Assembly (NCBI RefSeq): GCF_002216685.1
Contig: NZ_CP022352.1
Location: 806,001 to 870,000, forward strand
Reading direction: 5' to 3'
Source of the DNA: Vibrio tarriae
GTDB taxonomy: Bacteria; Pseudomonadota; Gammaproteobacteria; Enterobacterales; Vibrionaceae
Length of the DNA stretch: 64,000 nt
This document shows positions 63,447 through 64,000 of this stretch, piece by piece. A program made the position numbers and the translations under genes. How positions within the stretch are numbered: position 1 is the first letter of the stretch; each line of letters opens with the position of its first letter. A model generated the notes under the pieces. The model did not search any database. It was not told the DNA's origin and saw only the letters and a list, made by a program, of their open reading frames with translations.

Positions 63447-64000
63447 ATGCAAAAGCAATCGACTCAGGTTGTGATTATCGGCGCTGGCCCTTCAGGGGCG
63501 ACGGCTGCTGCGCTACTGAAAGCGCAAAACATCGATGTCATTGTATTGGAAAAAGCGCAATTTCCGAGCATCCACAACATGCGGATGTCTGGTACTGGCT
63601 GATTCCATTCTCTAGCGGTACTTGCTCGTTTGGTATCGCCGGTACGCCGGCGTTTTTTGCCAACTACCTGCAAGATAAAATCGCAGCGATGCAGCAGCTT
63701 GCTAGTGCAGAGTCAGGGTTTAATACCCCAATCCTGCTGGGGAGCTTGGCGGTTATTCGGCCAACGTGAAACATTTGGCAACGAATCATTACGCATTGCT
63801 TGGTAACGCAGGTGAGTTTCTTGACCCAGTGTTCTCGTCTGGCGTGACTATTGCGATGAAGTCGGCACAATTGGCCGCCTGTGTGTGGTTAGACAACTTA
63901 ATGGTGAGAGTGTTAATTGGCAGGCAGACTATGCGCAACGATTAATGGTAGGGGTTAATACTTTTCGAACCTATGTTTAAGGGTGGTACGACGGTACATT
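63447..64000 (+). pseudogene. decayed flavin-dependent oxidoreductase/halogenase-like gene
   Basis: The first 51 codons read MQKQSTQVVIIGAGPSGATA, the FAD-binding GxGxxG motif, then stop at 63600. After that come fragments of the same protein family in other frames: WYWLIPFSSGTCSFGIAG (63609 on), NHYALLGNAGEFLDPVFSSG (from about 63780), then a further frame with ESVNWQADYAQRLMVGVNTF and a TAA inside before GWYDGT. These are the middle and late parts of a typical 400-500 residue enzyme, but they are brought together by a deletion plus at least two frameshifts and one stop. The gene continues past the window. In APE-like loci such enzymes are expected to oxidise or halogenate the aryl ring; here that step is lost. 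Confidence 0.88.

Overview
The window looks like part of a Vibrio chromosome from the V. cholerae / V. mimicus / V. metoecus clade, most likely the small chromosome. Several proteins match what I recall of V. cholerae chromosome II genes almost residue for residue: PrtV at the left edge, the Vct iron-siderophore system, a second acetate kinase, the ula (L-ascorbate) genes and the 485-residue chitin-binding LPMO GbpA. The order of blocks differs from what I remember of N16961. The murQPR genes and an aryl-polyene locus sit here, and the ula and gbpA neighbourhoods are close together, so this is probably a related species or a divergent strain. Species assignment is inference from memory, not a database result.

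Left third (1-24.6 kb): a truncated prtV metalloprotease and a small secreted protein resembling its propeptide; a class II glutamine amidotransferase between two copies of a Vibrio intergenic repeat; the Fur-boxed vctPDGC, AraC regulator and vctA iron-siderophore locus; a second Fur-boxed siderophore-type ABC system with a LysR regulator and an EamA transporter; ackA; a large lipoprotein; the MurNAc genes murQ-murP-murR with a palindromic operator; and two DUF202 membrane proteins.

Middle (24.6-46.6 kb): a complete L-ascorbate utilisation regulon (ulaAB fusion, ulaC, ulaF, a HAD phosphatase, ulaD, ulaE; divergent ulaR and ulaG). Next come a histidine kinase, response regulator, DUF2861 protein and large secreted glycosidase in one direction, a GNAT acetyltransferase, and a MerR-methyltransferase fusion with its own long-spacer promoter. 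The block ends with gbpA behind a c-di-GMP-I riboswitch, an iron-sulphur photolyase, a MaoC hydratase, a PstS-like binding protein and a DUF3024 protein.

Right third (46.6-64 kb): an aryl polyene (APE) pigment cluster of about 17 genes on the minus strand. It has three ketosynthases, one short ketosynthase-like partner, two ACPs, two dehydratases, a ketoreductase, an AMP ligase, an ammonia lyase that can make the aryl starter, acyl/glycosyl transferases, a thioesterase and a LolA/MMPL/lipoprotein export set. It ends in a rho-independent terminator. On the plus strand a lipoprotein and a methyltransferase diverge from it, followed by a flavin-dependent oxidoreductase (halogenase-like) that is clearly decayed. 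The biosynthetic core looks intact, so the pigment pathway should be functional except for any step that enzyme provided.
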